64,000 nucleotides of DNA, taken from assembly GCF_001742145.1 (NCBI RefSeq), contig NZ_CP015749.1, positions 4,774,001 through 4,838,000 of the forward strand, in the 5' to 3' direction. A program made the position numbers and the translations under genes. Positions 24,635-34,076 of this stretch are shown here, one piece after another. How positions within the stretch are numbered: the first letter of the stretch is position 1; every line of letters starts with the position of its first letter. The notes under the pieces were generated by a model. That model did not search any database and was not told the DNA's origin. It saw only the letters and a program-made list of their open reading frames with translations. This DNA is from Pectobacterium parmentieri. Its GTDB lineage: Bacteria; Pseudomonadota; Gammaproteobacteria; Enterobacterales; Enterobacteriaceae.

Positions 24635-25177
24635 ATGGTAGATGAAAATAACCTGATCTGGATCGATCTTGAGATGACCGGCCTGAACCCGGATCACGAT
24701 CGCATCATTGAGATCGCAACCTTGGTTACGGATGCAAATTTGAACGTGTTGGCTGAAGGGCCGGTACTGGCGGTGCATCAGCCAGATAGCCAATTAGCGC
24801 TGATGGATGACTGGAATGTGCGTACGCACGGTTCGAGCGGCCTAACGGACCGCGTTAAAGCCAGCACCATGGACGAACATGCCGCCGAGCTGGAAACGCT
24901 GGCATTTTTACAAAAATGGGTACCGGCCGGTAAATCGCCGATCTGTGGTAACAGTATCGGCCAGGATCGCCGTTTCCTGTTCCGCTATATGCCTGAGTTG
25001 GAAGCCTACTTCCACTATCGCTATTTGGATGTCAGCACGCTCAAAGAGCTGGCGCGACGCTGGAAGCCGGAAATCATGGCGGGCTTTAAGAAGCAAGGCA
25101 CGCATCAGGCGATGGACGATATTCGCGAATCACTGGCAGAGCTGGTCTATTACCGTGAGAATTTTCTGCGATTGTAG
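24635..25177 (+). CDS. orn: Oligoribonuclease
   Basis: Essential 3'-5' exonuclease that degrades 2- to 5-nucleotide RNAs to mononucleotides and completes mRNA and c-di-GMP turnover. The 180 residues have all DEDDh motifs: IDLEMTGL, the middle [15 protein letters not shown], and [14 protein letters not shown]. It is divergent from rsgA and sits before the tRNA-Gly genes, as in E. coli. Confidence 0.96.
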   Translation: MVDENNLIWIDLEMTGLNPDHDRIIEIATLVTDANLNVLAEGPVLAVHQPDSQLALMDDWNVRTHGSSGLTDRVKASTMDEHAAELETLAFLQKWVPAGKSPICGNSIGQDRRFLFRYMPELEAYFHYRYLDVSTLKELARRWKPEIMAGFKKQGTHQAMDDIRESLAELVYYRENFLRL

Positions 25178-25279
25178 GTGAAGCGAGCCGGTAGGGTTAT
25201 AGATACGCCCCGATTTGCTGATATTTACGCCATGATGTCGCTTTTATCAGCAGTCAGACGATTTTTCATTTTCGGGGGC

Positions 25280-25307
25280 TTGCGGTTAAACGGATTTCTC
25301 GTATAAT
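25280..25307 (+). promoter_or_regulatory. Promoter of the tRNA-Gly genes
   Basis: TTGCGG (25280-25285) and a perfect TATAAT (25302-25307) with 16-base spacing, followed by a GC-rich discriminator GCGCACCCC. That is the pattern of a strong, stringently controlled stable-RNA promoter. The first tRNA starts 65 bases downstream. Confidence 0.75.
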
Positions 25308-25371
25308 GCGCACCCCATACCGATGAAGAATTTCAATTAAAGAACTTTAACATCGTATGCAGATTTCCCGA

Positions 25372-25447
<76 letters not shown>

Positions 25448-25523
25448 AGTTTTATCACAGTTTGTCACCATACAAACTGTGTGCAGTAATCAGACGTAAC
25501 GCCTGTTAGTGTCTGTCCGATAT

Positions 25524-25599
<76 letters not shown>

Positions 25600-25631
25600 A
25601 TTTTTTCATCCTCTCTTTTAATTTCCTTTCT

Positions 25632-26423
25632 TTAATCTGACTCTGGCTTTTGTAAAGCACCTTGTTCGATATTACGCGGTAAAAGCAAATCGAACAGACT
25701 GTTCAGCGGGTTTGCATTTTTTCCTGATTCACCGGTTACAAAGTTGTAATCCATTGCTATCAGATGGTTGAGCCGAGATTCGTAGTTGGCGGGAGCCTGT
25801 ACCTGTTCGATTCGCGGTAAGTCCTCGTAGTGTTTCAGAACGAGCTTGAAGAATTCTGTTTGTTTAAATTCCCCTTGATTCCATTCTTGTTTACTTTTCG
25901 CTACCACCCAATGGCTCCAAGCGCTCTCCTGTTCGTTTGATTCATGTAATGCTGCCCTGCGCTCGTTGACGGTAAAAGTATTGCTGTCGTCATAAGTAAT
26001 GAGCGCGAGCTGATCGCGAGATAGCCCTTTAAAGGGGTTTGTACCGCGGCCATTAGCGAAATCATTAGCTTGTTTGGCTCGTGCAAGCAATTCGGGATCG
26101 TCAGTGGCGGGTAATTCTTCAGCATGTGTTTTGTGGCTGTTTATGTAACTGACGCCAGCCAACTCCTGAATAACAGACTGTGCATACGATGCCAGCTCGC
26201 TACGGCTATGACTGGCATCTCTTGCTTCTGCGCGTGCTGCGGCATCACTCAACTGACGCGCCAGTGACGATACGCTGCTTTTATCTTTTGTTGCTGACTC
26301 ATTTGATGGTACAGACGATGCTGTTTTGTTTGGTGTCTCGCTGGTTGCCGCCGACGAGTTGGTTTTCGCTGTGTCTCTAACATCAATATTCGTGGTGCCA
26401 ACAAAGTTATTTAGACTAATCAT
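25632..26423 (-). CDS. Unknown protein of 263 residues
   Basis: Not recognised. The ATG at 26423 is used rather than a TTG two codons upstream. The first 70 residues are a low-complexity, Ser/Thr/Ala/Asn-rich and probably disordered leader (MISLNNFVG... to about SSVSSLARQL), without a signal peptide or membrane helix. The rest is polar and helical (YAQSVIQELAGVSYI, RDQLALITYDDSNTFTVNERRAAL, EFFKLVLKHYEDL). A disordered leader and a folded C-terminal domain are also the build of secreted effectors, but nothing else supports that role. It follows the tRNA-Gly pair in opposite orientation, at the left edge of the segment that separates those tRNAs from queG. Confidence 0.6.
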   Translation of the reverse strand: MISLNNFVGTTNIDVRDTAKTNSSAATSETPNKTASSVPSNESATKDKSSVSSLARQLSDAAARAEARDASHSRSELASYAQSVIQELAGVSYINSHKTHAEELPATDDPELLARAKQANDFANGRGTNPFKGLSRDQLALITYDDSNTFTVNERRAALHESNEQESAWSHWVVAKSKQEWNQGEFKQTEFFKLVLKHYEDLPRIEQVQAPANYESRLNHLIAMDYNFVTGESGKNANPLNSLFDLLLPRNIEQGALQKPESD

Positions 26424-26689
26424 CTTCAATTAATTTTTAAGGTGGTTATCTATATAGAATCGGCAATGATTTTAAATTACTTTAATTCTTTGTGGTTATT
26501 TGGACATGAACTTTTGGCTTTATATTAATATGTCCGTGATTATTGAAGATGTTTGATTTTATGTGGTGGGGAGTGCGGCCCTTTGTGCTGCCGCACAGCC
26601 GGAATTTGCACGCGATGTGGACTCGCTGACGATGCGAATTCACGATCGGTTTTTAGGTGGTTAAATTCGCATATTGAGGTTTATTAGGT

Positions 26690-26719
26690 GCAGGCGGTGG
26701 AATCGTTTCTACCGCCTGC
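26690..26719 (-). terminator. Possible terminator of the autotransporter gene
   Basis: Nine-base perfect arms GCAGGCGGT/ACCGCCTGC with a 12-base loop, downstream of the autotransporter on the minus strand. No strong T-run follows, so the role is uncertain. Confidence 0.4.
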
Positions 26720-26788
26720 ATACTCGTGATATTTCAAGTTACTGTGTGTTGTTCAACAGGTTAACGTTTTTCCTGAAACTCGAATTAA
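26719..26788 (+). repeat. Internally deleted ERIC remnant
   Basis: The left 28 bases (CATACTCGTGATATTTCAAG and on) match the ERIC left end at 16 of the first 20 positions. The right end, TCCTGAAACTCGAATTA, matches the ERIC right end. The central primer-site region is gone, leaving about 70 bases. Confidence 0.65.
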
Positions 26789-26812
26789 TAAAAACATATA
26801 TGTCGTTATTTC

Positions 26813-29800
26813 TTAGAAACGGACATTCAGTTTCAGGTGAGCAGCATTGTCGGTAACGCCGCTACCGAATTGGCCACCATAGGATAATGACAGGTTCGCA
26901 TTATCGGTTAGTTTTTTGCCGATACCCGCTTCAACGCGTACGCTATTTTCAGCCAGTGGCGTTCCCGTCACGTTATAGTTATCAGCTCCAATGAAGTGCA
27001 GGCGTGCTGTGGGATCGATGTCGCCAAAAGCATGTCGCCAGCCGATGCTGCTATTCACTGTCCATGCGCGTTCTTGCGTGCCGAAGCTGTGTTCCAGACG
27101 TACGCCGAGGGTAGAAAAGGTGGTATCCATTTTGAGCGCTTCTCCGCCTAATGCGGCAGCACCGCCAGCTTCGTTGAAACTGTCCATTTTACTGGCGACG
27201 TGCGCTAATCTGGCGAAAGGTTCTACAGTAACTACGTTTGCATCGAATTTCATACGCGCCTCACCAAATACCTGGAGAGTGCGGGCATCCAGATCCGCTG
27301 ACAATTTCTCGTTCAGGGAACCGACGGTGACGTCGCGCTTCGCTGCGATATCGCCCCAGCTTCCCACTGTACCGAAGGTCAATCCCAACCGGTTATACGT
27401 GTAATTGGCATAAGCACCTAACTGGTAGTTGTCGACATCTGCGGAGAAACGGCGCCCATTTACGTCAAAATCTCCCTTGTCAGCTCCGGCGAAAATACCG
27501 AGCGTCATGTTATCGGACAGCGCACCATCAATGCCGAGCAGAAAACCATTGCTGCGATAGTCAGTATCGGCAGTGCCGTTAGCGCCATTCGCATCATTGC
27601 GACTCCCATAAACATTGAGCCAGACGTTATCATCATGCGTGGTACGGGCATGTTCTGTAACCGTATCGCTGACCGTCAATGCACCGCGTGTCATGGCACC
27701 AGCCAGAGAGGCATAGCCTTCACCCGATAACGCGTCAAAGGCGTTCTGTGGTACGCCTCGGTCGAGCATCGCTACTGCGTTATAAACGGCATTGCCAGTA
27801 CCTAGGGATTCTACCGCATTGGCGGTGGCTGATTGATTGGCTGTGGTAGCGACCGACGCAAATGTGATGTCGTTACGTGCGAGCTGCATCGTCACCGCAT
27901 TAGCGCTGTAACCCAGATTGGCATCGAGGAAAGCATAGCGACTCGTCACCGCACCGAAGGTGCCGGAGATACCCTTGTCTGCGGTCAGAATGGTATAGGT
28001 GGAAGCAATACGATAATCCCCATTCTGGCCGACGTGCAGCACTGAAGCATCGCCCAGTGTGGCCGTGCCTGTCACCGCGATCAGATCGCTTTCGGTCGTC
28101 TCTGGATTGACTTCAACTTCATAAATAGCCCCATTGGTTAACGTTAGATCGCCGTCCACTTTTAGTGTGCCAATCGAGTTACCGGGAGCCAGCGTACTGC
28201 CACTGGCGACGGTCAGACTGCCTATCGTGCCGCTGCCCGAAACGGTCGCGCCATCGGCCACAACGATTGAACCGCCCAGTGAGCCGTTAATTGCCAATCT
28301 GCCGTTTGTCACCTGCGTTGTGCCGGTAAAGGAAGATCCATTACCCGTATAGGTCAGCTTAGCTGCACCGTCTTTGCGCAGTGTCCCGTTACCTGAAATG
28401 TCATTCGCGAGCGTATCGTCGGTATTGATGTCAAAAGCCAACGTTGCGTTGTTGACGATAGCGCCAGTGCCGAAAGCCCGACCATTGGTGCCAACCAGCG
28501 TTCCACCTGACACGGTCGTGCCGCCACTCCAGCTATTACGTCCTGCGAGCGTGAGCTGTCCGCTACCTGACTTGGTAAAAGTGCCCGCACCTGTGATGTC
28601 GTTTAGCCAAAGGTCGGCGGCAGATAAACCGCCGTCTGCTGCGTTCATTGTCACAGAAACAGAGCTGTTGAACGCGCCGTAACCGTTTGCCGCCTTGAAT
28701 AGGTTCAATCGATCGTAACCCATCCCGTTATCCATCACGCCGCCTGATGCATTCGACGTGGTTGCCAGAATGTCGCGCTGTTGGGATGCGGTAAGGTAGG
28801 GATAGCGTGTTTCGATCAGCACTTCAGCATTTTGGGGAACAACGGCGGCAGCGCTGGTGTCGCCGATAGGCGTGAAGGCGTTCTCGAAGGTGTATTTGGC
28901 ATACAGAGCTTTATCGATTTGATATTGAGCATAGGCGGCTTCAGCATTCTTGCCGCTGGTATAGCATGCGGTGATAGTGCCCCCACATTGTCCGGCGAAG
29001 AAGTTCTGCGCCTGATCGTAGGCTTCTGCACGTAGCGTTGGGTTGGCGATGAGGTCCTGAATAGCGTAATAGGTGGCGTGCATTCGGCCGCCGATCACAT
29101 CCAGTGGAGAGTGAATGCCTGTCACGACGCGGCTGTAGCCAATCTCGCCAGCACGAAGGATCAGATCGGAATATTGTTGCGGAACGGCGTAGGCAAGACC
29201 GAAAGCGGCGAGATAGCCTGCATTAGTGTGTCCGCTAGGGAAACCGCCATCACCGTTTCCCGTTGCTGGCACGCGGGCAACGAGTGATTTTTGCAGAACC
29301 CAGCTTAGATCTTCACCGTCCAGCGTTTGGCGGAAGGGACGTGGATAGTTGTAGTTATTTTTGGCTGGCGTGGTGGAGGCTGGGTAGCGCACGGCGCTGA
29401 CGAGTTCGACGACCTTGCCCAGCCCGCTGGTGGCTGATCCAAGTCCGTTGCCGCCATCACTCACTCGACTGCTGTATGCGCGGTCTGGAATACCGTCGAC
29501 CGTTGTGAAAGCGCCTGTTTCCGTTTTCAAGATGCTGGCTAGCGGGCCAAGGCCAGCGATGACCGCGTAATTGGCATCTTGAGCATCGAATTCAAAAGCT
29601 GATATTTCTTGTGCCTGGGTGCGCGAACGGGCGATATCAATCACCGTTTGGATATTCTGTCGCAGTACGATCGCGCCAAGCGTAGTGGGTATGCCGTTAT
29701 TCCAGGCTGTACCCGCAGTCCAGAATTTGTTAAACCCTGAGAGAACATCAATTGCAGAGGCCGGTTCTGCCTCTGCGGCAGAGGCACCAAACGGTATCAA

Positions 29801-29845
29801 TGAGGCTATTGCCGTAGCCAAAAGCGCTTTAGTGGGGAATGCCAT
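26813..29845 (-). CDS. Autotransporter with an N-terminal PAP2-type acid phosphatase domain
   Basis: A 1010-residue type V secreted protein. Residues 1-23 are a signal peptide ending ASA. Residues about 60-290 are a PAP2/class A acid phosphatase domain with all three motifs: KxxxxxxRP (K162, R169, P170), PSGH (203-206) and SRxxxxxHxxxD (S238, R239, H245, D249). So the active site looks intact. Cysteines 287 and 294 may form a disulfide. Residues about 415-640 contain passenger beta-helix repeats with the typical GAGTFTKSGSGQLTLAG and SGGTTVSGGTL pattern, ending in LAPGNSIGTLKVDGDLTL. The last 270 residues are the beta-barrel, closing with LKLNVRF. The likely product is a surface-displayed phosphatase; its substrate is unknown. 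It is the main accessory gene between the tRNA-Gly pair and queG. Confidence 0.93.
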   Translation of the reverse strand: MAFPTKALLATAIASLIPFGASAAEAEPASAIDVLSGFNKFWTAGTAWNNGIPTTLGAIVLRQNIQTVIDIARSRTQAQEISAFEFDAQDANYAVIAGLGPLASILKTETGAFTTVDGIPDRAYSSRVSDGGNGLGSATSGLGKVVELVSAVRYPASTTPAKNNYNYPRPFRQTLDGEDLSWVLQKSLVARVPATGNGDGGFPSGHTNAGYLAAFGLAYAVPQQYSDLILRAGEIGYSRVVTGIHSPLDVIGGRMHATYYAIQDLIANPTLRAEAYDQAQNFFAGQCGGTITACYTSGKNAEAAYAQYQIDKALYAKYTFENAFTPIGDTSAAAVVPQNAEVLIETRYPYLTASQQRDILATTSNASGGVMDNGMGYDRLNLFKAANGYGAFNSSVSVTMNAADGGLSAADLWLNDITGAGTFTKSGSGQLTLAGRNSWSGGTTVSGGTLVGTNGRAFGTGAIVNNATLAFDINTDDTLANDISGNGTLRKDGAAKLTYTGNGSSFTGTTQVTNGRLAINGSLGGSIVVADGATVSGSGTIGSLTVASGSTLAPGNSIGTLKVDGDLTLTNGAIYEVEVNPETTESDLIAVTGTATLGDASVLHVGQNGDYRIASTYTILTADKGISGTFGAVTSRYAFLDANLGYSANAVTMQLARNDITFASVATTANQSATANAVESLGTGNAVYNAVAMLDRGVPQNAFDALSGEGYASLAGAMTRGALTVSDTVTEHARTTHDDNVWLNVYGSRNDANGANGTADTDYRSNGFLLGIDGALSDNMTLGIFAGADKGDFDVNGRRFSADVDNYQLGAYANYTYNRLGLTFGTVGSWGDIAAKRDVTVGSLNEKLSADLDARTLQVFGEARMKFDANVVTVEPFARLAHVASKMDSFNEAGGAAALGGEALKMDTTFSTLGVRLEHSFGTQERAWTVNSSIGWRHAFGDIDPTARLHFIGADNYNVTGTPLAENSVRVEAGIGKKLTDNANLSLSYGGQFGSGVTDNAAHLKLNVRF

Positions 29846-30060
29846 GTGTATTATTCCTTTATTTTTCTATGCGTTATGAAATTTCGGGCGGCAGTGTAGC
29901 GATTACAAATGACTAAACGGTGACGTTGATATGAACATTAAAAATGGGAGGGTAGTGGCGGGCGTGATAAACAGTTGAAGAGACACATATTCACTCACGT
30001 TGCAGATGTTCGGTGCTACAGTAGGTCGTTCATTTATTCGTATCGACAAAAGGATTTGCT

Positions 30061-31710
30061 ATGTCTGCTAGTTCCCCATCGTTAAGGTCTTATCTGGTTA
30101 TCGGCCTGCTTCAGGGGCTGTTATTTGTCGCCGCGCTGGAAATGAAAGAAGGCATTTTTCAGACGTTATTGATAATGATGGCAGCGGTTGGCGGAATTAG
30201 CCTGCAATGGCTGGAACGTACCCTCTTTTTGAAAAAAACGTGGCTGTGGGTCAGTGTGTTGACCGTGCTGATGACGGCGATCAGCGGTTGGGTTTTCTAT
30301 GACAGTGGGCAAGAGCGTCTATCTGGTTCTTGGGTGCTGTGCGGCATCCTCCTTGGTTATATCTGCTGTACTTTTATGCGCTGCTGGTCAACCCGTGAAG
30401 GAAGATGGCCGTCCTATGACGCGCTCTGCAAACACGCCTGGAGCCATATTTTTACCGTGCTGTTGGCCTGGCTCGTCGTTCTGGTGGTCGTGCTGCTGCT
30501 GGTATTGTGCGGCATGTTGTTCAACATGTTGGGCTTCTCTCAGGTTAATAAAGTATTCGGTCATTATCGGTTCTATATGCTGCTCTTGCCGGTGGTGTTT
30601 TCTATTGGCATATATATCGGAATGACCAAAGAAGCAGTTGTCGGACTACTGCGTGGGATTTTGCTATCGGCTTGCCGTTTCCTGCTGCCGTTTAGTGCAC
30701 TAATCACGGTGGTTTTCACCTTGACGCTACCTTTTAGCGGCTTGGAACCGATATGGAATACCGGTCGTTCTGCCGTCATCCTTCTATGTCTGATGGGCGT
30801 GAACCTCTTTTTGATTAACTGCGCGTCTCAAGATGATAACGAAGGGCGTGTTTATCCGGCCATTTTACGCGGCCTGGTTAGCGCCAGCGTGCTGTGCTTG
30901 CCAGTTTTGAGCGCATTGGCGGGCTATTCCAGTTGGCTTCGCATCGAACAATACGGCCTGACACCTTTCCGTTTTCAGTCGCTCTTCGTGGTGGCGATCG
31001 CCATGCTTTACAGTCTGGCAATGCTATGGGCTGTCATTCGACGTTCTGAAGCCTGGTTAGGGCATTTACGCACGAGCAATCCGCTGCTCGCGGTTGTCAC
31101 CTGCATTCTGATGGTGTTGCTGCATACGCCGCTGTTAAGCCCGGAAGCATTTAGTGCGAGAAACCAGATTCAGCGTCTGCTGAGTGGGAAAACGCCGATC
31201 GATAAGTTTGCTCTGTGGATGCTGAGCGATGAGTTAGGCACGGTAGGTAAGCAACAGCTTGCCTGGCTGACAGAAGAATTGAAGCAAGACCGGATTCTTG
31301 ATGCTGCCGGGCGTCAGGCGCTGCGCGATCGGTTGGAAGGCCGATCTGCAAAAGTCCTTCCTGCTCAGGTCGAATGGGTGGGGCCGTTGGAGGATGGCGT
31401 TGAAAGCATGTTGCAGAGCAATAATTTTGGTGACCGATGCAGGGAGAAAGCTTGCCTGCTCTTTGCTATCGATTTGACCGGTGATGGCCATAATGAAGTG
31501 CTTGTTTTTTCCCAACTAGGCTGGGGAGGCAGTGGGAAAATCCTCGCCCGTGATGAAAAGGGGCACTGGCAGGTTGCGGCCAGTCTATTTAGCACGCTTG
31601 ACAAGGAACGACTGGTTGCACTGATTAAGGATGGCAACGTTGAAGCGGTTATGCCACGCTTCAAGACAGTCAGGATCGGTGGCGAGGATATGGAGGTCAG
31701 GTATCCCTGA
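30061..31710 (+). CDS. DUF4153 membrane protein
   Basis: Inner-membrane protein of 549 residues, family DUF4153, function unknown. About 11-12 hydrophobic segments cover residues 10-360 (for example YLVIGLLQGLLFVAALEM and VVLVVVLLLVLCGMLFNML). A soluble C-terminal region of about 180 residues follows. It includes CREKACLLFAIDLTGDGHNEVLVFSQLGWGG, which resembles an Asp-rich FG-GAP-like repeat (my reading, not proven). AGGATTTGCT upstream of ATG is the ribosome site. It is divergent from the autotransporter and about 110 bases before ahpC, but ahpC probably has its own promoter. Confidence 0.85.
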   Translation: MSASSPSLRSYLVIGLLQGLLFVAALEMKEGIFQTLLIMMAAVGGISLQWLERTLFLKKTWLWVSVLTVLMTAISGWVFYDSGQERLSGSWVLCGILLGYICCTFMRCWSTREGRWPSYDALCKHAWSHIFTVLLAWLVVLVVVLLLVLCGMLFNMLGFSQVNKVFGHYRFYMLLLPVVFSIGIYIGMTKEAVVGLLRGILLSACRFLLPFSALITVVFTLTLPFSGLEPIWNTGRSAVILLCLMGVNLFLINCASQDDNEGRVYPAILRGLVSASVLCLPVLSALAGYSSWLRIEQYGLTPFRFQSLFVVAIAMLYSLAMLWAVIRRSEAWLGHLRTSNPLLAVVTCILMVLLHTPLLSPEAFSARNQIQRLLSGKTPIDKFALWMLSDELGTVGKQQLAWLTEELKQDRILDAAGRQALRDRLEGRSAKVLPAQVEWVGPLEDGVESMLQSNNFGDRCREKACLLFAIDLTGDGHNEVLVFSQLGWGGSGKILARDEKGHWQVAASLFSTLDKERLVALIKDGNVEAVMPRFKTVRIGGEDMEVRYP

Positions 31711-31820
31711 CTCAGCATTAAGTTAGGTATTACTTATTGATTCAATAAAGACAACGGATTGGTGATAACGATCACGTTTCTGTACTTTAGCCGCATGCGA
31801 AAACACATGAGGATAACGTG

Positions 31821-32384
31821 ATGTCAGTAATTAATACCCAAGTTAAACCATTCAAAAACATGGCTTTCAAAGACGGCCAATTCATTGAAGTGACTGAGAA
31901 GAACATTGAAGGCAAATGGAGCGTGTTCTTCTTCTATCCGGCAGATTTTACGTTTGTCTGCCCGACCGAACTGGGTGATGTCGCTGACTACTACGATGAA
32001 TTCCAACAGCGTGGCGTGGAAATTTACTCTGTTTCTACTGACACCCACTTCACGCACAAAGCGTGGCACAGCAGCTCTGAAACGATTGGCAAAATCAAAT
32101 ACACCATGATCGGTGACCCAACTGGTCAGTTGACGCGTAATTTTGAAAACATGCGTGAAGCAGAAGGTCTGGCCGATCGCGGTACGTTCATCGTTGACCC
32201 ACAGGGCATCATTCAGGCGGTAGAAATCACAGCTGAAGGTATTGGCCGCGATGCCTCTGACCTGCTGCGCAAAGTCAAAGCCGCTCAATACGTTGCATCT
32301 CACCCTGGCGAAGTATGCCCAGCTAAATGGAAAGAAGGCGAAGCCACGCTGGCCCCGTCTCTGGATCTGGTTGGTAAAATCTAA
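31821..32384 (+). CDS. ahpC: Alkyl hydroperoxide reductase C (2-Cys peroxiredoxin)
   Basis: Reduces hydrogen peroxide and organic hydroperoxides and is recycled by AhpF. The 187 residues carry the peroxidatic Cys47 in FTFVCPTE and the resolving cysteine in [12 protein letters not shown] stands directly before the ATG at 31821; the ATG gives the family start [13 protein letters not shown]. OxyR control is expected from other enterobacteria, but I cannot make out a clear OxyR site in the leader. Followed by ahpF through a partial terminator. Confidence 0.96.
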   Translation: MSVINTQVKPFKNMAFKDGQFIEVTEKNIEGKWSVFFFYPADFTFVCPTELGDVADYYDEFQQRGVEIYSVSTDTHFTHKAWHSSSETIGKIKYTMIGDPTGQLTRNFENMREAEGLADRGTFIVDPQGIIQAVEITAEGIGRDASDLLRKVKAAQYVASHPGEVCPAKWKEGEATLAPSLDLVGKI

Positions 32385-32414
32385 GCTGACACCACGGAAA
32401 ATATGGCTGTTTCT

Positions 32415-32437
32415 CGGGTGCTATGCGCCCGATTTTT
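32415..32437 (+). terminator. Attenuating terminator between ahpC and ahpF
   Basis: Stem CGGGTGC-TAT-GCGCCCG followed by ATTTTT, 30 bases past ahpC; a second stem GGCCCG/CGGGCC follows at 32440-32460. Read-through would give a lower ahpF level from the ahpC promoter, as known in other enterobacteria. Confidence 0.65.
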
Positions 32438-32513
32438 CTGGCCCGGCTCCTTTTCGGGCCAACACCTCGCACTATTTTGCCTTTGTACCTCTTTACCTCA
32501 TTAAGGACGACCG

Positions 32514-34076
32514 ATGCTCGACAATACGATGAAAGTCCAGTTGAAAGCCTATCTGGAAAAATTAACCAAACCTGTTGAGTTAATGGCGACTCTAGATGAT
32601 TCCGCTAAATCTGCGGAAGTCAGAACCTTGCTGACCGATATTGCCGAGTTGTCCGATCAGGTCAACTTTATTGAAAAGAATGATCTATCCGTCCGTAAGC
32701 CTTCGTTTCTGATTACTAACCCCGGTTCCCAAAGCGGTCCACGTTTTGCCGGTGCGCCGATGGGGCATGAATTTACCTCCCTGATTCTGGCGTTATTGCA
32801 GGTGGGTGGACATCCGTCGAAAGAAGCAAAAGAATTACTCGATCAAATCCGCAATCTTAACGGTTCGTTCCACTTTGAAACGTATTACTCGCTGTCCTGC
32901 CACAACTGCCCGGACGTGGTGCAGGCGCTGAATTTAATGGCGGTGTTGAATCCGAAGATCACCCATACCGCGATAGACGGCGGCGTGTTTCAGGATGAGA
33001 TCCAAAACCGTAATGTCATGGGTGTTCCCACCATTTTCCTGAACGGCGAACATTTCAGCCAGGGGCGGACGAGTCTTGCGGAGATTGTGGCTAAAATCGA
33101 TACCGGTGCAGGCGCTAAACAGGTTGAGAAGCTGAACCAGCGTGACGTCTATGATGTGTTAATCATCGGCAGCGGCCCGGCAGGGGCGGCAGCGGCAGTC
33201 TATTCGGCGCGTAAAGGCATCCGCACCGGTTTGGTCGGTGAACGCTTTGGCGGTCAGGTGCTGGATACCGTTGATATCGAAAACTACATTTCTGTGCCGA
33301 AAACGGAAGGTGCCAAACTGGCGACCGCACTGAAGAGCCATGTTGATGACTATGATGTTGATGTGATCGACGCGCAGAGTGCAGAAGCTTTAATTCCTGG
33401 CGGAGAGCCGGGTAAACCGCATCAGGTGATTACCGTATCCGGTGCGACGCTGAAAGCGCGGAGTGTGATCATTGCGACAGGCGCGCGTTGGAGAAACATG
33501 AATGTGCCGGGTGAAGATCAGTACCGGACGCGCGGGGTAACGTACTGCCCACACTGTGATGGTCCGCTGTTTAAAGGTAAGCACGTTGCGGTGATTGGCG
33601 GTGGAAACTCCGGCGTAGAAGCGGCTATCGATCTGGCTGGTGTGGTGAAACACGTCACGCTGCTTGAGTTTGCACCGGAGCTGAAAGCGGATTCGGTATT
33701 GCAGGAGAAGGTACGCAGCCTGCCGAACGTCGATATCATTCTGAATGCGCAAACCACAGAAGTGAAGGGCGATGGGCAGAAGGTGACGGGACTGAGCTAC
33801 AAAGATCGTGTTACCGATACGGTGCAGGATTTACCCCTGGAAGGGATCTTCGTGCAGATTGGTTTGTTGCCTAACACCCACTGGTTAGAAGGCACGGTTG
33901 CCAGAAACCGCATTGGTGAAATAGAGATCGATGCCAAGTGTGAAACTAGCGTGAAAGGGATCTTTGCTGCTGGCGACTGTACGACGGTGCCGTACAAACA
34001 GATCATTATCGCGACGGGTGAAGGAGCAAAAGCGTCCTTGAGTGCTTTTGATTACCTGATCAGAACACGGGCGTAA
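32514..34076 (+). CDS. ahpF: Alkyl hydroperoxide reductase F (NADH:peroxiredoxin reductase)
   Basis: Flavoprotein that passes electrons from NADH to AhpC. The 520 residues have the tandem thioredoxin-fold N-terminal domain with redox pair C129/C132 (SCHNCPD). A thioredoxin-reductase-like part follows with FAD motif [15 protein letters not shown], redox pair C345/C348 (CPHCDGP) and [14 protein letters not shown] for NADH. The ATG at 32514 follows AAGGACGACC. Second gene of ahpCF. Confidence 0.97.
   Translation: MLDNTMKVQLKAYLEKLTKPVELMATLDDSAKSAEVRTLLTDIAELSDQVNFIEKNDLSVRKPSFLITNPGSQSGPRFAGAPMGHEFTSLILALLQVGGHPSKEAKELLDQIRNLNGSFHFETYYSLSCHNCPDVVQALNLMAVLNPKITHTAIDGGVFQDEIQNRNVMGVPTIFLNGEHFSQGRTSLAEIVAKIDTGAGAKQVEKLNQRDVYDVLIIGSGPAGAAAAVYSARKGIRTGLVGERFGGQVLDTVDIENYISVPKTEGAKLATALKSHVDDYDVDVIDAQSAEALIPGGEPGKPHQVITVSGATLKARSVIIATGARWRNMNVPGEDQYRTRGVTYCPHCDGPLFKGKHVAVIGGGNSGVEAAIDLAGVVKHVTLLEFAPELKADSVLQEKVRSLPNVDIILNAQTTEVKGDGQKVTGLSYKDRVTDTVQDLPLEGIFVQIGLLPNTHWLEGTVARNRIGEIEIDAKCETSVKGIFAAGDCTTVPYKQIIIATGEGAKASLSAFDYLIRTRA

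Larger units (their letters stand above)
26424..26812. other. Intergenic region with hairpins and an ERIC remnant
   Basis: About 390 bases without a gene. Two GC-rich hairpins are visible: GTGCGGC/GCCGCAC (26573-26596) and GCAGGCGGT/ACCGCCTGC (26690-26719). The second stands about 95 bases past the autotransporter stop and may be its terminator. The degenerate 70-base ERIC piece follows at 26719-26788. The promoter of the 25632-26423 gene should lie at the left. Confidence 0.5.
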
